A stretch of DNA of 64,000 nt from JBEISR01 sp044371425. GTDB lineage: Bacteria > Planctomycetota > Planctomycetia > Pirellulales > Pirellulaceae. The translations under genes were made by a program, and so were the position numbers. Below, in pieces: positions 45,362 through 53,656 of this stretch. Position 1 is the stretch's first letter. The number at the start of each line of letters is the position of its first letter. Under the pieces are notes generated by a model. The model had not been told where the DNA came from. It ran no database searches and saw nothing but the letters and a program-made list of their open reading frames with translations. The DNA is taken from the NCBI GenBank assembly GCA_044371425.1, contig JBILTR010000025.1:13436-77435 (forward strand), in the 5' to 3' direction.

Positions 45362-46408
45362 ATGACGAGGAAGCGGAGTGGTTTTACACTGGTGGAACTA
45401 TTGGTGGTCATTGCGATCATCGGAATTCTTGTGGGACTGCTTTTGCCGGCAGTCCAGGCGGCTCGCGAAGCCGCTCGACGGATGTCGTGCCAGAACAATA
45501 TGAAGCAAATAGGGCTTGCGCTTCATAACTTCGAAAGCGCATATAAGTTTTTTCCACCAGCTCGGGCGGATGCTGTGCCAGGTTATCCCGTGATTGAGCT
45601 GGGGATACCGGCGCCGGCCACCGGTTCCATAGCGCACGGCCCTGGGCTATTTCTCCTGCCCTACATGGAACAGACTAACGTTTACAATCTCTACGATCTC
45701 ACTCAGGATTGGAGAAGTCCTGCAAATGCTCAAGCAGTCAGTACATTGATTCCCAGTTTTATTTGCCCATCAAATGTTACGGCGAACAAAATTGATACTG
45801 GAAATGCTCCCGGTAGTTCCAGTGCGCCACGTTTTCTGGCGGCAGCGTCCGACTACTCAATCGCCAATGGTGTCAATGGACGTCTTGGTCTTCCGCCCTA
45901 CAGCCTGATGCCGCCGATTCCAGGCTATGATCCAACCAATCCTGCGACTGACGCCGAACAGTACATCGGCGCGATTCTTCCCATGAGCACCATTTCATCG
46001 TTCACGACTGGGATGAATCCTCCCTTTTACAACCGGCGACCACGCAGTCGAATTGCCAACATCACGGATGGAACCTCGAATACTTTTAGCTGGGTCGAAG
46101 ATGCTGGGCGTCCTGTTTTCTATCGCGTCAGAAGAGCGGTAGCGGGCTCAAGGGCCAGCGGTGCGGGATGGGCTGACCCGGACTCGGAATTCTGGGTTGA
46201 TGGTTTTTCATCGGACGGAGTTCGATCCTTGGGGCCCTGCGCGATGAACTGCAATAACAGCAACGAGCTTTATTCTTTCCATCCAGGTGGTTGCATGGTT
46301 GCGATGTGCGATGGGAGCGTTCGCTTCCTTGCTGCGCAGACACCGCTTTCCGTTGTCGCAGCTTTCGTGAGCACGCAATTGGCGGAAATCAATCCGTCGG
46401 ATGAGTAG
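45362..46408 (+). CDS. DUF1559 pilin-like (type II secretion G-like) protein
   Basis: The protein has a prepilin-type N-terminus: after the basic leader MTRKRSG comes FTLVELLVVIAIIGILVGLLLPAVQ, a classical N-methylation/cleavage site and hydrophobic helix. Next comes AAREAARRMSCQNNMKQIGLALHNFE, diagnostic of DUF1559, and a C-terminal HPGGCMVAMCDGSVRFL motif of the H-x9-DG type. These are among the most amplified families in planctomycetes and are presumed pseudopilin or surface components. The ATG at 45362 has AAGGAG 7 bases upstream. It forms a pair with the preceding lipoprotein. The product is 348 residues. Confidence 0.95.
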   Translation: MTRKRSGFTLVELLVVIAIIGILVGLLLPAVQAAREAARRMSCQNNMKQIGLALHNFESAYKFFPPARADAVPGYPVIELGIPAPATGSIAHGPGLFLLPYMEQTNVYNLYDLTQDWRSPANAQAVSTLIPSFICPSNVTANKIDTGNAPGSSSAPRFLAAASDYSIANGVNGRLGLPPYSLMPPIPGYDPTNPATDAEQYIGAILPMSTISSFTTGMNPPFYNRRPRSRIANITDGTSNTFSWVEDAGRPVFYRVRRAVAGSRASGAGWADPDSEFWVDGFSSDGVRSLGPCAMNCNNSNELYSFHPGGCMVAMCDGSVRFLAAQTPLSVVAAFVSTQLAEINPSDE

Positions 46409-46811
46409 TATCCTGGAAGCGGACTGTGGGATCCTGTAGCGCCTGTCGTGCTGCGGATCCTGCCAACTGGACTTTGGTTGCAGATGGGGTCGCGTAGATC
46501 TGCAGGTGACGGCCGACGTCGATTGGTGTCGGTCTTCACCTGGAAGTCGGAAGCTTTTATCGGTCACCACAGCTCGACAGCGCCCCATGGGATCTTGTTC
46601 TGAGATCGATGTTGCGGGTCTCTTGCCGTCTCATCAAGACTGAGCCATTTTGGTGGCATTCTGTTATCGTCTAGGCCGCTTGCGTGGGAGGGGATGTGGT
46701 GGGTGGAACATGAAAACCACCCGCGTTCCACAATAATCGCGGATGAACAGGAATATGGGGGTAGAGCGGCGTGGATAGCGTGGGGTTGGATCGTCTTGCG
46801 TGAAGGACGGA
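46409..46811. other. Intergenic region without recognised feature
   Basis: Between the DUF1559 gene and the Cdd1-like gene only short unsupported frames occur. No hairpin with T tract or known repeat copy was seen. Confidence 0.4.
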
Positions 46812-47195
46812 ATGAAACCAGAGCGGGTAGATCGGAATGGACTAAGGAGTTTGACCGACTTGCCGAATGTAGGCAAAGCGGTTGAAAAGGATTTGCAGCA
46901 GTTGGGGTTTCGGGCGCCCGAGCAGTTGATTGGGCAGTGCCCCTTTCGGCTCTTTCAGCGTCTTTGCGAAATCACCGGCGAACGCCACGATCTCTGCATG
47001 CTCGATCTTTTCCTTTCGGTCGCTGACTTTCTCGATGGAAACCCACCGCGTCCTTGGTGGGAGTTTACACCGCTTCGCAAGAGTCTGTTTGCGGGTCGAC
47101 CGGAAGGCGAATCGTTCGTTTCGGCGATCGATTCCTTGGCGATCGCATATTCCCGGAGGCGATCGTTGAAGGAGCTGCCGGAAGGGATCGCCTGA
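46812..47195 (+). CDS. Helix-hairpin-helix protein of the Cdd1/pathogenicity-locus family
   Basis: The 127-residue protein shows LTDLPNVGKAVEKDLQQLGFRAPEQLIGQ, a helix-hairpin-helix DNA-binding-like motif, then PFRLFQRLCEITGERHDLCMLDLFLSVADFLDGNPPRPWWEFTPLRK. The G-x-RHD-x-C-x-LD and PRPWW patterns match small Cdd1-like proteins, sometimes annotated as mitomycin resistance or pathogenicity-locus proteins, whose biochemical role is unclear. GAAGGA lies shortly before the ATG at 46812; a GTG at 46800 is also in frame. The last 35 residues are a non-conserved tail. No operon partner. Confidence 0.8.
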   Translation: MKPERVDRNGLRSLTDLPNVGKAVEKDLQQLGFRAPEQLIGQCPFRLFQRLCEITGERHDLCMLDLFLSVADFLDGNPPRPWWEFTPLRKSLFAGRPEGESFVSAIDSLAIAYSRRRSLKELPEGIA

Positions 47196-47897
47196 CGAGG
47201 GTTACCGAGATGCCGCAGTTTTGTATCCTGCGCTACAAATGAAGATTTGGCCTGCGAAGCATCCAGATGGACTGGCGATTATTCCCACCAAGTCCGCAGT
47301 TGCTGGAACGATCATTGCCTGCGATATCGCGGTGGTGGACGGAGGGTATCGATGTCTCTTTCGTGCTTCGTCCGATAGGTTGTTGCAGGGGATCGAGGCG
47401 TGTCTGGACGTCGAGCTTTCGGGTAGGCGGTTATGTCGTCTGGCTGCTTGGCAGAGTGGGGCGCCCTATGCAGGAGCGGTGGATCGCGCGCGATCGGGCG
47501 TGCGGTCAATCCCTGCCTTGAGTCGTTTTTTAGGCGAAAGCGAAGTTGTGGGCGACAACCGGGGCGAAGATCCAACAAGGTGATTTCGGCAGCGGAATGG
47601 CAGGACGAGCGGCGGGGCAACCGCAGTTGTTCAATTCCTGGCGGGGGCTAGTTCCATTTCGGTTGCCGATGTTGGATTTTTTTATTGCCGCTTGCGAATC
47701 GCTAGCCCCAACCCAACTGAACACAAGGTGCACGAGGTCTCAGGCATGGTTCGGCCGACGGGGAGGCTGGAGGCCTAACTGCCTTTTCCTTCGGGATCGA
47801 GTTATCTGAGAAATTCCCTGTGGATGGCTCTTGTCTCGCTAGGCTCCATGTGTAATACTCTACTAGAACACTAGCCCAGTGGGGCAGAGGGGGCGTT
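47196..47897. other. Intergenic region upstream of the GntR/ABC operon
   Basis: About 700 bases without a recognised gene. A frame at 47221-47583 is open but its translation resembles no family and has no ribosome-binding site, so it is not called. The last 50 bases contain a dyad upstream of the GntR gene that may be its operator. Confidence 0.45.
47851..47870. promoter_or_regulatory. Imperfect dyad, possible operator of the YtrA-like regulator
   Basis: The sequence reads TGT-AATACTCTACTAGA-ACA and keeps 12 of 20 positions symmetric (TGTnnTAnTnnAnTAnnACA). It lies 27 bases before the ATG of the GntR-family gene, where autoregulatory operators of YtrA-type repressors often sit. Assignment is inference from position and symmetry. 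Confidence 0.35.
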
Positions 47898-48317
47898 ATG
47901 TTTTTCTCGATCGATTCGAGCAATGGGATCGCGATTTACGAGCAGTTGGTACGGCAGGTGAAATTCGCGGTCGCCGATGGGGTGTTGGTTCCTGGTCAGT
48001 TGTTGCCCAGCGTTCGAACGCTGAGCGTGCAGTTGGCGATCAACCCCAATACGGTCGCAAAGGCATTTCAGTTGTTGCAGGCTGACGGCGTTGCCGAATC
48101 GCTGAGGGGGCGGGGGCTGGCGATCTGCCCCGATGCCGTCGGCATATGCCAGAGGGCACGCCGATCGCTTCTTGAAGATCGGCTACGTTCGGCCATTAGC
48201 GAAGCGCTGCATGGCGGCCTGAGTTCTAAAGAAGTCCGTCGTCTGATGTTGGCGCAACTGGAACAGCTCGATGGCCAAGTCGCCACCGTCAGCTCGGTTC
48301 ATCCCGATCCGGCATGA
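47898..48317 (+). CDS. GntR family transcriptional regulator, YtrA-like
   Basis: The 139-residue protein has the winged-helix domain of the compact GntR/YtrA subfamily: IAIYEQLVRQVKFAVADGVLVPGQLLPSVRTLSVQLAINPNTVAKAFQLLQADGVAESLRGRGLAI. A short helical tail replaces the large effector domain of other GntR proteins. YtrA regulators typically repress the ABC transporter genes that follow them, and here an ABC ATPase begins 132 bases downstream. AGGGGG precedes the ATG. The inducing signal is probably envelope-related, by analogy. Confidence 0.92.
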   Translation: MFFSIDSSNGIAIYEQLVRQVKFAVADGVLVPGQLLPSVRTLSVQLAINPNTVAKAFQLLQADGVAESLRGRGLAICPDAVGICQRARRSLLEDRLRSAISEALHGGLSSKEVRRLMLAQLEQLDGQVATVSSVHPDPA

Positions 48318-48449
48318 ACCGAGGTTTAGGGACGCCTCGGTATGTCGCGTCCATGGGAACCAAGAAGTTTTTTCCTCCCACTTCATTTGATTTCCGGTCC
48401 TTCACTAGGCCCATCGATTTTTCCACCACCATGGATCAGGGGTTTCGCG

Positions 48450-49415
48450 ATGAATGATGTCATCCAAATCGACCAGCTGAGAATGCATTACCGCGGCTGC
48501 GACGCGCTGCGGGGAGTCGACTTGCGTGTTCCAGCCGGCACGGTCATGGCCTTGCTGGGGGAAAACGGAGCGGGCAAGACGACCATGATCCGGATCATGA
48601 CAGGCTTTCAGAAGCCGACTTCTGGAAGCTGTCGCATCCTTGGTCTGGATCCGAGTCAAGACGATCAGGCGCTGCAGTTGCGCCATCGCATCGGGTACGT
48701 CTCAGACGCTCCAGCGCTCTACGACTGGATGACGATCGGTGAAATCGGCTGGTTTGCCGCTTCCTTTTATCCCGACGGGTTCATGGAGCGTTACCGGGGG
48801 GCGATCGAGCGGTACGGGTTGCCTGTTGGTCGCAAGATCCGTCAGTTGAGCAAGGGGCAGCGGTCGAAGGTGGCACTTTCGCTGGCGCTAGCGCATGATC
48901 CCGAGCTGTTGATTTTGGATGAGCCAACATCGGGGCTCGACCCCATCGTCCGCCGCGAATTTTTGGAGAGCATGATCACGGTGGCGGCAACCGGGCGGAC
49001 GGTGTTTCTGTCGAGTCATCAGATTGCGGAGGTGGAGCGGGTTGCGGACGAAATCGCAATCATGCATCAGGGTAGGTTGCAGTTGGTGGGATCTCTAGCC
49101 GATCTCAAGGATTCCATTTCAATGGTGACGGTCTCCCTCAGCGATCCGTTGATTGCCCTGGCCGACCCACCAGCACCATCTGCCATCCTGGCAGAGATCT
49201 CTGAGGGGCGGCAGAAGCAGCTAGTGGTGCAAACCGAGGGGGAGGCGGCAGCGGACTTTTGGCGGTCTGCTCCTGGAGTGCTGGGGGTTGCATGCAGACC
49301 GGCCACCCTGGAAGAGCTGTTTGTCGCCTGCACACGCGGTGACAGTCTCTACAAGCGCCAGTCTTCCTCGTTGTCTCAGGCCAGTTCCAGAAATATGGAG
49401 GCCAGCCCCTCATGA
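48450..49415 (+). CDS. ABC transporter ATP-binding protein
   Basis: The 321-residue ATPase has Walker A GENGAGKTT, signature LSKGQRSKV (LSGGQ variant), Walker B LLILDEPTSGLD and the switch His in FLSSHQIAEVERV. A C-terminal extension of about 90 residues follows the core, as in drug- or lipid-export type ABC-2 systems. The ATG at 48450 has AGGGG 7 bases upstream; an in-frame start at 48342 adds a Pro-rich leader without family support. It lies downstream of the YtrA-like regulator and overlaps the permease gene by 4 bases (ATGA), indicating translational coupling. Confidence 0.93.
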   Translation: MNDVIQIDQLRMHYRGCDALRGVDLRVPAGTVMALLGENGAGKTTMIRIMTGFQKPTSGSCRILGLDPSQDDQALQLRHRIGYVSDAPALYDWMTIGEIGWFAASFYPDGFMERYRGAIERYGLPVGRKIRQLSKGQRSKVALSLALAHDPELLILDEPTSGLDPIVRREFLESMITVAATGRTVFLSSHQIAEVERVADEIAIMHQGRLQLVGSLADLKDSISMVTVSLSDPLIALADPPAPSAILAEISEGRQKQLVVQTEGEAAADFWRSAPGVLGVACRPATLEELFVACTRGDSLYKRQSSSLSQASSRNMEASPS

Positions 49416-52006
49416 GTTCCTTGGATTCGGTGAGTCATGCAAAGAGCATGTCTTTAGCAACAGGAAGCTCATCGCCCTGGTGGCGATCTCCGCTGCTCTG
49501 GAAAGAGCTTCGCCAGGTTGCTCCTTTGGCGATTTTCGTTTTCCTTTTCGGAGGGGGGCTTCTTCTGCTGACTTTGGTGGTGGAAGCCTACAGTGGCAGG
49601 CTGAATGCCACGCATTGGACCGGTCATCTGATGCCTTGGATATCGCTTCCCATCTTCTTCGCTACTGGGGTTGGGGCCCTTTTGGTCGGTAGTGAGAAGG
49701 AGAGTCGTACACTGCAGTGGCTGCAATCGCTGCCGATCAGCGCGAAACAGATCGCTTGGAGCAAGACGATAGCGATCTTGCTTTCTCTTGGATTGGTTGC
49801 AGTCTCATCGTTGCTCCTTTGGCTTCTGTCGGGAGTCCTTCATGGAGTCTGGCCGTTGACGCATCCTAGCGCATCGATGGACACAAACAGCAGATGGATG
49901 TTGGCCATCTATTCCATGGTAGCGATCTTTCTTGCATTCGCAGGCTATGCGTTTGCATGGCGATTCCACTCCTCGTTTGTGGCTTTGGCGATGCTGTTGC
50001 CTGCTTCCCTCTTGGTCTGGTTGACCGCATACCTGATCAGTTGGGGGGTGGATGGCTCTCGAGCGGATCTCGCGTCACTTGCCTACGTTGGGACGCTGCT
50101 GGTTGCGACCGTTGGGCTAGCTGTGGACAGTTGGCGACAGAGCCAGAGGTATCTGGGAGGGAGCCTTGGGGGGGCTGATGGATTCGATTCCTGGCGCTGG
50201 CTGTTTCCATGGAAGCAGCCAGCGAACGCCGCATTGCTGGAGGAGCAAGGGGTATCTTGGCTGCAGCGCGAGCCAGTCGCACCGCTCACTGGCATGCTGT
50301 GGCAGACGATTCGGCAGCACCGACTTTGGTGGGGCGCGGTGGCTCTTTTCGGAAGCGCAGCGATCCTTGCGTCCAGTCGTATTCCCTACGACACCCCCGG
50401 CGGCTTGCTGCCACTGTCTCGATATGACACCGAAGTCGCTTCCATTTTGCTTTATCTGCTGGGTGTCGCCGTCTGCTGGCTCGGGGTGTTCGCTTTCCAA
50501 GGAGAGACTATCCGCGATCGGGTGCGATTTTACGCAGACCGTGGCATCTCGCCACGACTGTTCTGGGTGACTCGGCATTGGGTGCCTCTGCTCCTTTTGG
50601 TTGGCCTGGCACTTGTTCGTTATCTTGCAAGAGGTTCTGCGGGGCTTCCTGCGGAATCGCTATTGCCCGCGATGCGTGCGATGGATGCCGGGAGATTTCT
50701 GGCGATCGGGTTGGCGATCTACTCTGTGGGCCAGTGGGTATCACAATGTGTGAAGAGCCCCGTCGTGGCTACCGTGCTGGCGACGGTGGTCGCCAATGCG
50801 ATGATCTTCTACTACCTTTTCGCCGTCCTCTCATTTTCGGCGCCATGGTGGTTGCTTCCGGTTCCACCGCTCGTCTTTTTCGTCGCGACGGCATGGTTGA
50901 TGCAGCCGTGGATGGAGCGAAGGGGCGATTGGAGATTTCATCTCCAGCAGCTAGTTTGGGCGGCCGTGGCATTGGCGATTCCGCTGGTGCCTGGGACAAG
51001 AGAGATTCTGAAGATGCCAAGGTTGAAGGAGGCCGTGCGGCAGGAGTTGGTGGCTTTGGCAGGAGTTGGGGCTGTGAAAGGCCGACCCGTCGATCGATTG
51101 CCCAAAGATATTCATTACTATGCCGATGCGGCGTCTCTTGGGGCTGTTCCGGGTGACGTTGCGGCCAATGAAACCCACCGACGACAAGTACGGGCGGATC
51201 TGATCCAGCGAGGATGGGATGCATCGACGGTGAACCGATGGTTGGGGCGTGGCGGCATTCGGATCGGGATCACCGAAATGATCTCCCTGCGGAAGCAGTT
51301 GGAGGCGGAGGAGCGAAGCGAAGGGACGCAAGTCGCTACTTTACAGACAGAGTATCGATCGATGCTGTCGCATTTTCCTGAGCTGATTCGTGACTTGCGG
51401 GCGACCGGGACATTGCGACTGTGTGATGAGGCAGAGCAATTGGAAGTGGCCTTGTTGCATGAATGTCGGCTTGCGGAGTCACGGCAGAGGATGGGTGACC
51501 GTTTGTTCTCGCTGGTGACTCAAGTTCTCGGAGAAAGTGACCAACGAGATCAAGCCAGAAAAGTCGCCTTAGCCAGCGCATGGATGGATTTGCAGCAGAC
51601 TCGGAAAGTTGGGACAACGCGCTGGGTGACATCGCCAGGGGGGTACGTACCGGATCAGATCTTTCGTTACGGATCTGTCCCGTCGGGTGGTTCGACGTCT
51701 CTAATCAACTATCTACGAATGACGCGGGCTTCCGAACTCTGGGTACAGGATCTTTGGGACCTGCTAAAGCAGGGCGGGGCAGAGGATCGGAAGCGAGCGC
51801 GAGCCGATTATGCCAGCAAGTTGGATTTATTCCTGACACCTCCCGATCTCTACGACGATTTGGTTTGGCTGGGGGGGGATGCGACCAACTATTCGGCCTT
51901 TCCCTGCCAGTTCTGGCGAGGCGACTGGGAGGAAGCAGCCAAAGCATTGGCGAATACGCCATCGCCGTCGCTACAATCCGAAACGGAGGTGGAAAGTGGA
52001 TCCTGA
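49412..52006 (+). CDS. Large ABC-2-type permease with extracytoplasmic C-terminal domain
   Basis: The 864-residue protein has about a dozen hydrophobic segments in its first 530 residues (for example VAPLAIFVFLFGGGLLLLTLVV, LGLVAVSSLLLWLLSGVLHGV, MIFYYLFAVLSFSAPWWLLPVPP) with motifs GSEKESRTLQWLQSLPISAKQIAWSK typical of ABC-2 permeases. The remaining 330 residues are soluble and unrecognised, following a last hydrophobic segment (VWAAVALAIPLVP). ABC-2 permeases are usually 250-550 residues, so the tail is unusual. The gene begins at ATGA overlapping the ATPase stop, and its own end overlaps the next gene by 11 bases. Confidence 0.85.
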   Translation: MSSLDSVSHAKSMSLATGSSSPWWRSPLLWKELRQVAPLAIFVFLFGGGLLLLTLVVEAYSGRLNATHWTGHLMPWISLPIFFATGVGALLVGSEKESRTLQWLQSLPISAKQIAWSKTIAILLSLGLVAVSSLLLWLLSGVLHGVWPLTHPSASMDTNSRWMLAIYSMVAIFLAFAGYAFAWRFHSSFVALAMLLPASLLVWLTAYLISWGVDGSRADLASLAYVGTLLVATVGLAVDSWRQSQRYLGGSLGGADGFDSWRWLFPWKQPANAALLEEQGVSWLQREPVAPLTGMLWQTIRQHRLWWGAVALFGSAAILASSRIPYDTPGGLLPLSRYDTEVASILLYLLGVAVCWLGVFAFQGETIRDRVRFYADRGISPRLFWVTRHWVPLLLLVGLALVRYLARGSAGLPAESLLPAMRAMDAGRFLAIGLAIYSVGQWVSQCVKSPVVATVLATVVANAMIFYYLFAVLSFSAPWWLLPVPPLVFFVATAWLMQPWMERRGDWRFHLQQLVWAAVALAIPLVPGTREILKMPRLKEAVRQELVALAGVGAVKGRPVDRLPKDIHYYADAASLGAVPGDVAANETHRRQVRADLIQRGWDASTVNRWLGRGGIRIGITEMISLRKQLEAEERSEGTQVATLQTEYRSMLSHFPELIRDLRATGTLRLCDEAEQLEVALLHECRLAESRQRMGDRLFSLVTQVLGESDQRDQARKVALASAWMDLQQTRKVGTTRWVTSPGGYVPDQIFRYGSVPSGGSTSLINYLRMTRASELWVQDLWDLLKQGGAEDRKRARADYASKLDLFLTPPDLYDDLVWLGGDATNYSAFPCQFWRGDWEEAAKALANTPSPSLQSETEVESGS

Positions 52007-53270
52007 GTTGAATATGGTGGCGAACCAATCCACGTTGCAAAAGCGCGCTGCAACTCCCGTCTGGATGATCGGCTTGATGGCCATCAGCGGCTTGACGCTC
52101 ATCGCTGCTGGAACGCTTGTTGCGAGCGCATGGAGCGTTGAGCGGGCGGCGCAGGAAGAACTCAATCGATTGGAGAGCGAGACAAGCGAGTCCTGGAAGG
52201 AGGTGCTTGGGGAGGATCGATCGATTGAGGGCTGGATGGAAAAGCGAACCTCCAAAGAAGACAGCCAGGAATGGATGGAGTTGTTCGCGGAATTGAGCAA
52301 TCCCTACTGGAGGGCTCAGCTTCGATCGCTTTTGACGATCGGCGAAGTTGTGCCGACTCAGGAGGAGCAGCCTGTAGCTGCGACACACGAGACCGAATTG
52401 GAGGGGCAACCGATTGCAGAGGTCCCCAAGGGCCAATCGTCTAGTACGGCCTGGATACGATATCCCGACTTGGTCCAGCGCTTTGTCGGCGAACATAAGG
52501 AGCTGATCACCAGAATCGAAAGACTCTGCGATAGCGACCGGATGGTCTACCTTCCGCTTGTGGATCGTGGCGGGGGAACGGTGTTGGATTTTAACATCGC
52601 ATCCGCATCCCAGCTCCTTTTCTTGGGTCTAGTGCAGGCCGTCGCCGAACGTGATCCACCGAAGGTGGCAAAGCGCCTGGAAGTGCTTGACCGGTTATGG
52701 CGAAAATTTGATTATTGGGGGTACCTGCCTTACCGCACCGATTTGATTACCGGCCTGCACTTGGCGATGGATCATCAGATGCTTCGCGCGGAGGATCGCG
52801 GCGTTTGGATTGAGCGGATCGATGCTGGCGATCGTTCGGTGCTGGAGGCGATGGTAGCCCAACAGCGGGTGGCGGACTTCGAACGATTTCGAAGAGAAGT
52901 GCCTGCGGGATTTGTACCAAGTCTGAAGCTTTCGATCTATCGCGAGCTGTTTCAGCGCGATACTTATCGGATGGCCGACAACCTAATGAACAACCCCAAT
53001 TCCCAGAATGCGATGCTGCGCGCGAGGAATGATGGAGCGAAGGTGAGGTTGGCCCTTCTGGAATTCGTGGACCGGAAACAGAGGGTGCCGAATGACCTGA
53101 TGGAGTTGAGCACCTTAGGTTTGCCGCTTGGAGGCATTGACTTGGGAGAGTTCTCCTACGAGCGGGAGGACGACAAGACAGCATTCTTCAATTATCGATC
53201 GAAAAGACTCCAAGTACCAGACGAATACTATCCGAACGATACCAGGGTGCTCTTGAAGGTAGAGCCATGA
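51996..53270 (+). CDS. Membrane-anchored hypothetical protein of the ABC operon
   Basis: The 424-residue protein has one N-terminal membrane helix (WMIGLMAISGLTLIAAGTLVA) followed by a long extracytoplasmic helical region; no family was recognised. The GTG start at 51996 has GGAGG six bases upstream and overlaps the permease stop at 52006, so it belongs to the same operon; the next in-frame ATG is 52014. Features include paired acidic/helical stretches (RIERLCDSDRMVYLPL, QLLFLGLVQAVAERDPPKVAKRLEVLDRLW). Its coupling to the large permease suggests a subunit or accessory factor working at the outer face of the membrane. Confidence 0.75.
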   Translation: MDPELNMVANQSTLQKRAATPVWMIGLMAISGLTLIAAGTLVASAWSVERAAQEELNRLESETSESWKEVLGEDRSIEGWMEKRTSKEDSQEWMELFAELSNPYWRAQLRSLLTIGEVVPTQEEQPVAATHETELEGQPIAEVPKGQSSSTAWIRYPDLVQRFVGEHKELITRIERLCDSDRMVYLPLVDRGGGTVLDFNIASASQLLFLGLVQAVAERDPPKVAKRLEVLDRLWRKFDYWGYLPYRTDLITGLHLAMDHQMLRAEDRGVWIERIDAGDRSVLEAMVAQQRVADFERFRREVPAGFVPSLKLSIYRELFQRDTYRMADNLMNNPNSQNAMLRARNDGAKVRLALLEFVDRKQRVPNDLMELSTLGLPLGGIDLGEFSYEREDDKTAFFNYRSKRLQVPDEYYPNDTRVLLKVEP

Positions 53271-53314
53271 TGCGATGTCTGGAGCCGTTGCAGCAAGACG
53301 ATCGAAGTCACTTG

Positions 53315-53345
53315 CGGTAGCCACCATCGCCAGAGGGTCGATCTT
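53315..53345 (+). repeat. Dispersed hairpin repeat, copy 4 (partial)
   Basis: GGTAGCCACCATCGCCAGAG is followed by GGTCGATC, where the downstream inverted end found in the complete copies is missing. Confidence 0.75.
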
Positions 53346-53382
53346 ATCGGATTTGCCCTGCTACTCAGCCGACCACTTCTTC

Positions 53383-53461
53383 GGTAGCCACCATCGCCAG
53401 ATGGTGGATCGTTCCTGCCACAGAACTTTTCCTCCTGCACCGATGGGCCGCGGTGGCTACC
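53383..53461 (+). repeat. Complete 79-bp dispersed element, copy 5
   Basis: The element begins GGTAGCCACC and ends GGTGGCTACC, an exact 10-base inverted repeat. Just inside the left end CCACCATC and GATGGTGG form a tight hairpin with loop GCCA, then GATCGTTCCTGCCACAGAAC and a T/C-rich stretch lead to CCGCGGTGGCTACC. Confidence 0.85.
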
Positions 53462-53515
53462 CTGACACGATCGACCATACACAGCCGAAACCACTTCATG
53501 CCGTGGCAAATCTTC

Positions 53516-53594
53516 GGTAGCCACCATCGCCAGATGGTGGATTGTTCCTGCGACAGAACTTTTTACCCTCCATCGTTTGGCCGCGGTGGCTACG
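53516..53594 (+). repeat. Complete 79-bp dispersed element, copy 6
   Basis: It has the same length and architecture as the copy at 53383-53461, with the same left hairpin and right end CCGCGGTGGCTAC. The middle differs by several bases (GATTGTTCCTGCGACAGAAC), so the two are diverged rather than a fresh duplication. Confidence 0.85.
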
Positions 53595-53656
53595 TGGAAG
53601 AGGCTGGACCATCAACGGTTTCATCCAGCAGCCGACTTTCCGGAATCACTTTCGGA

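Larger units (their letters stand above)
53271..53656. other. Convergent intergenic region filled with dispersed repeats
   Basis: Three copies of the dispersed hairpin repeat occupy most of this region, one partial (53315-53345) and two complete 79-bp elements (53383-53461, 53516-53594). No gene is supported. Confidence 0.7.

Noticed and set aside
47221..47583. 120-residue frame between the Cdd1-like gene and the GntR regulator
   Set aside because: No recognisable family, no initiation signal, and equally long frames overlap it in other phases.
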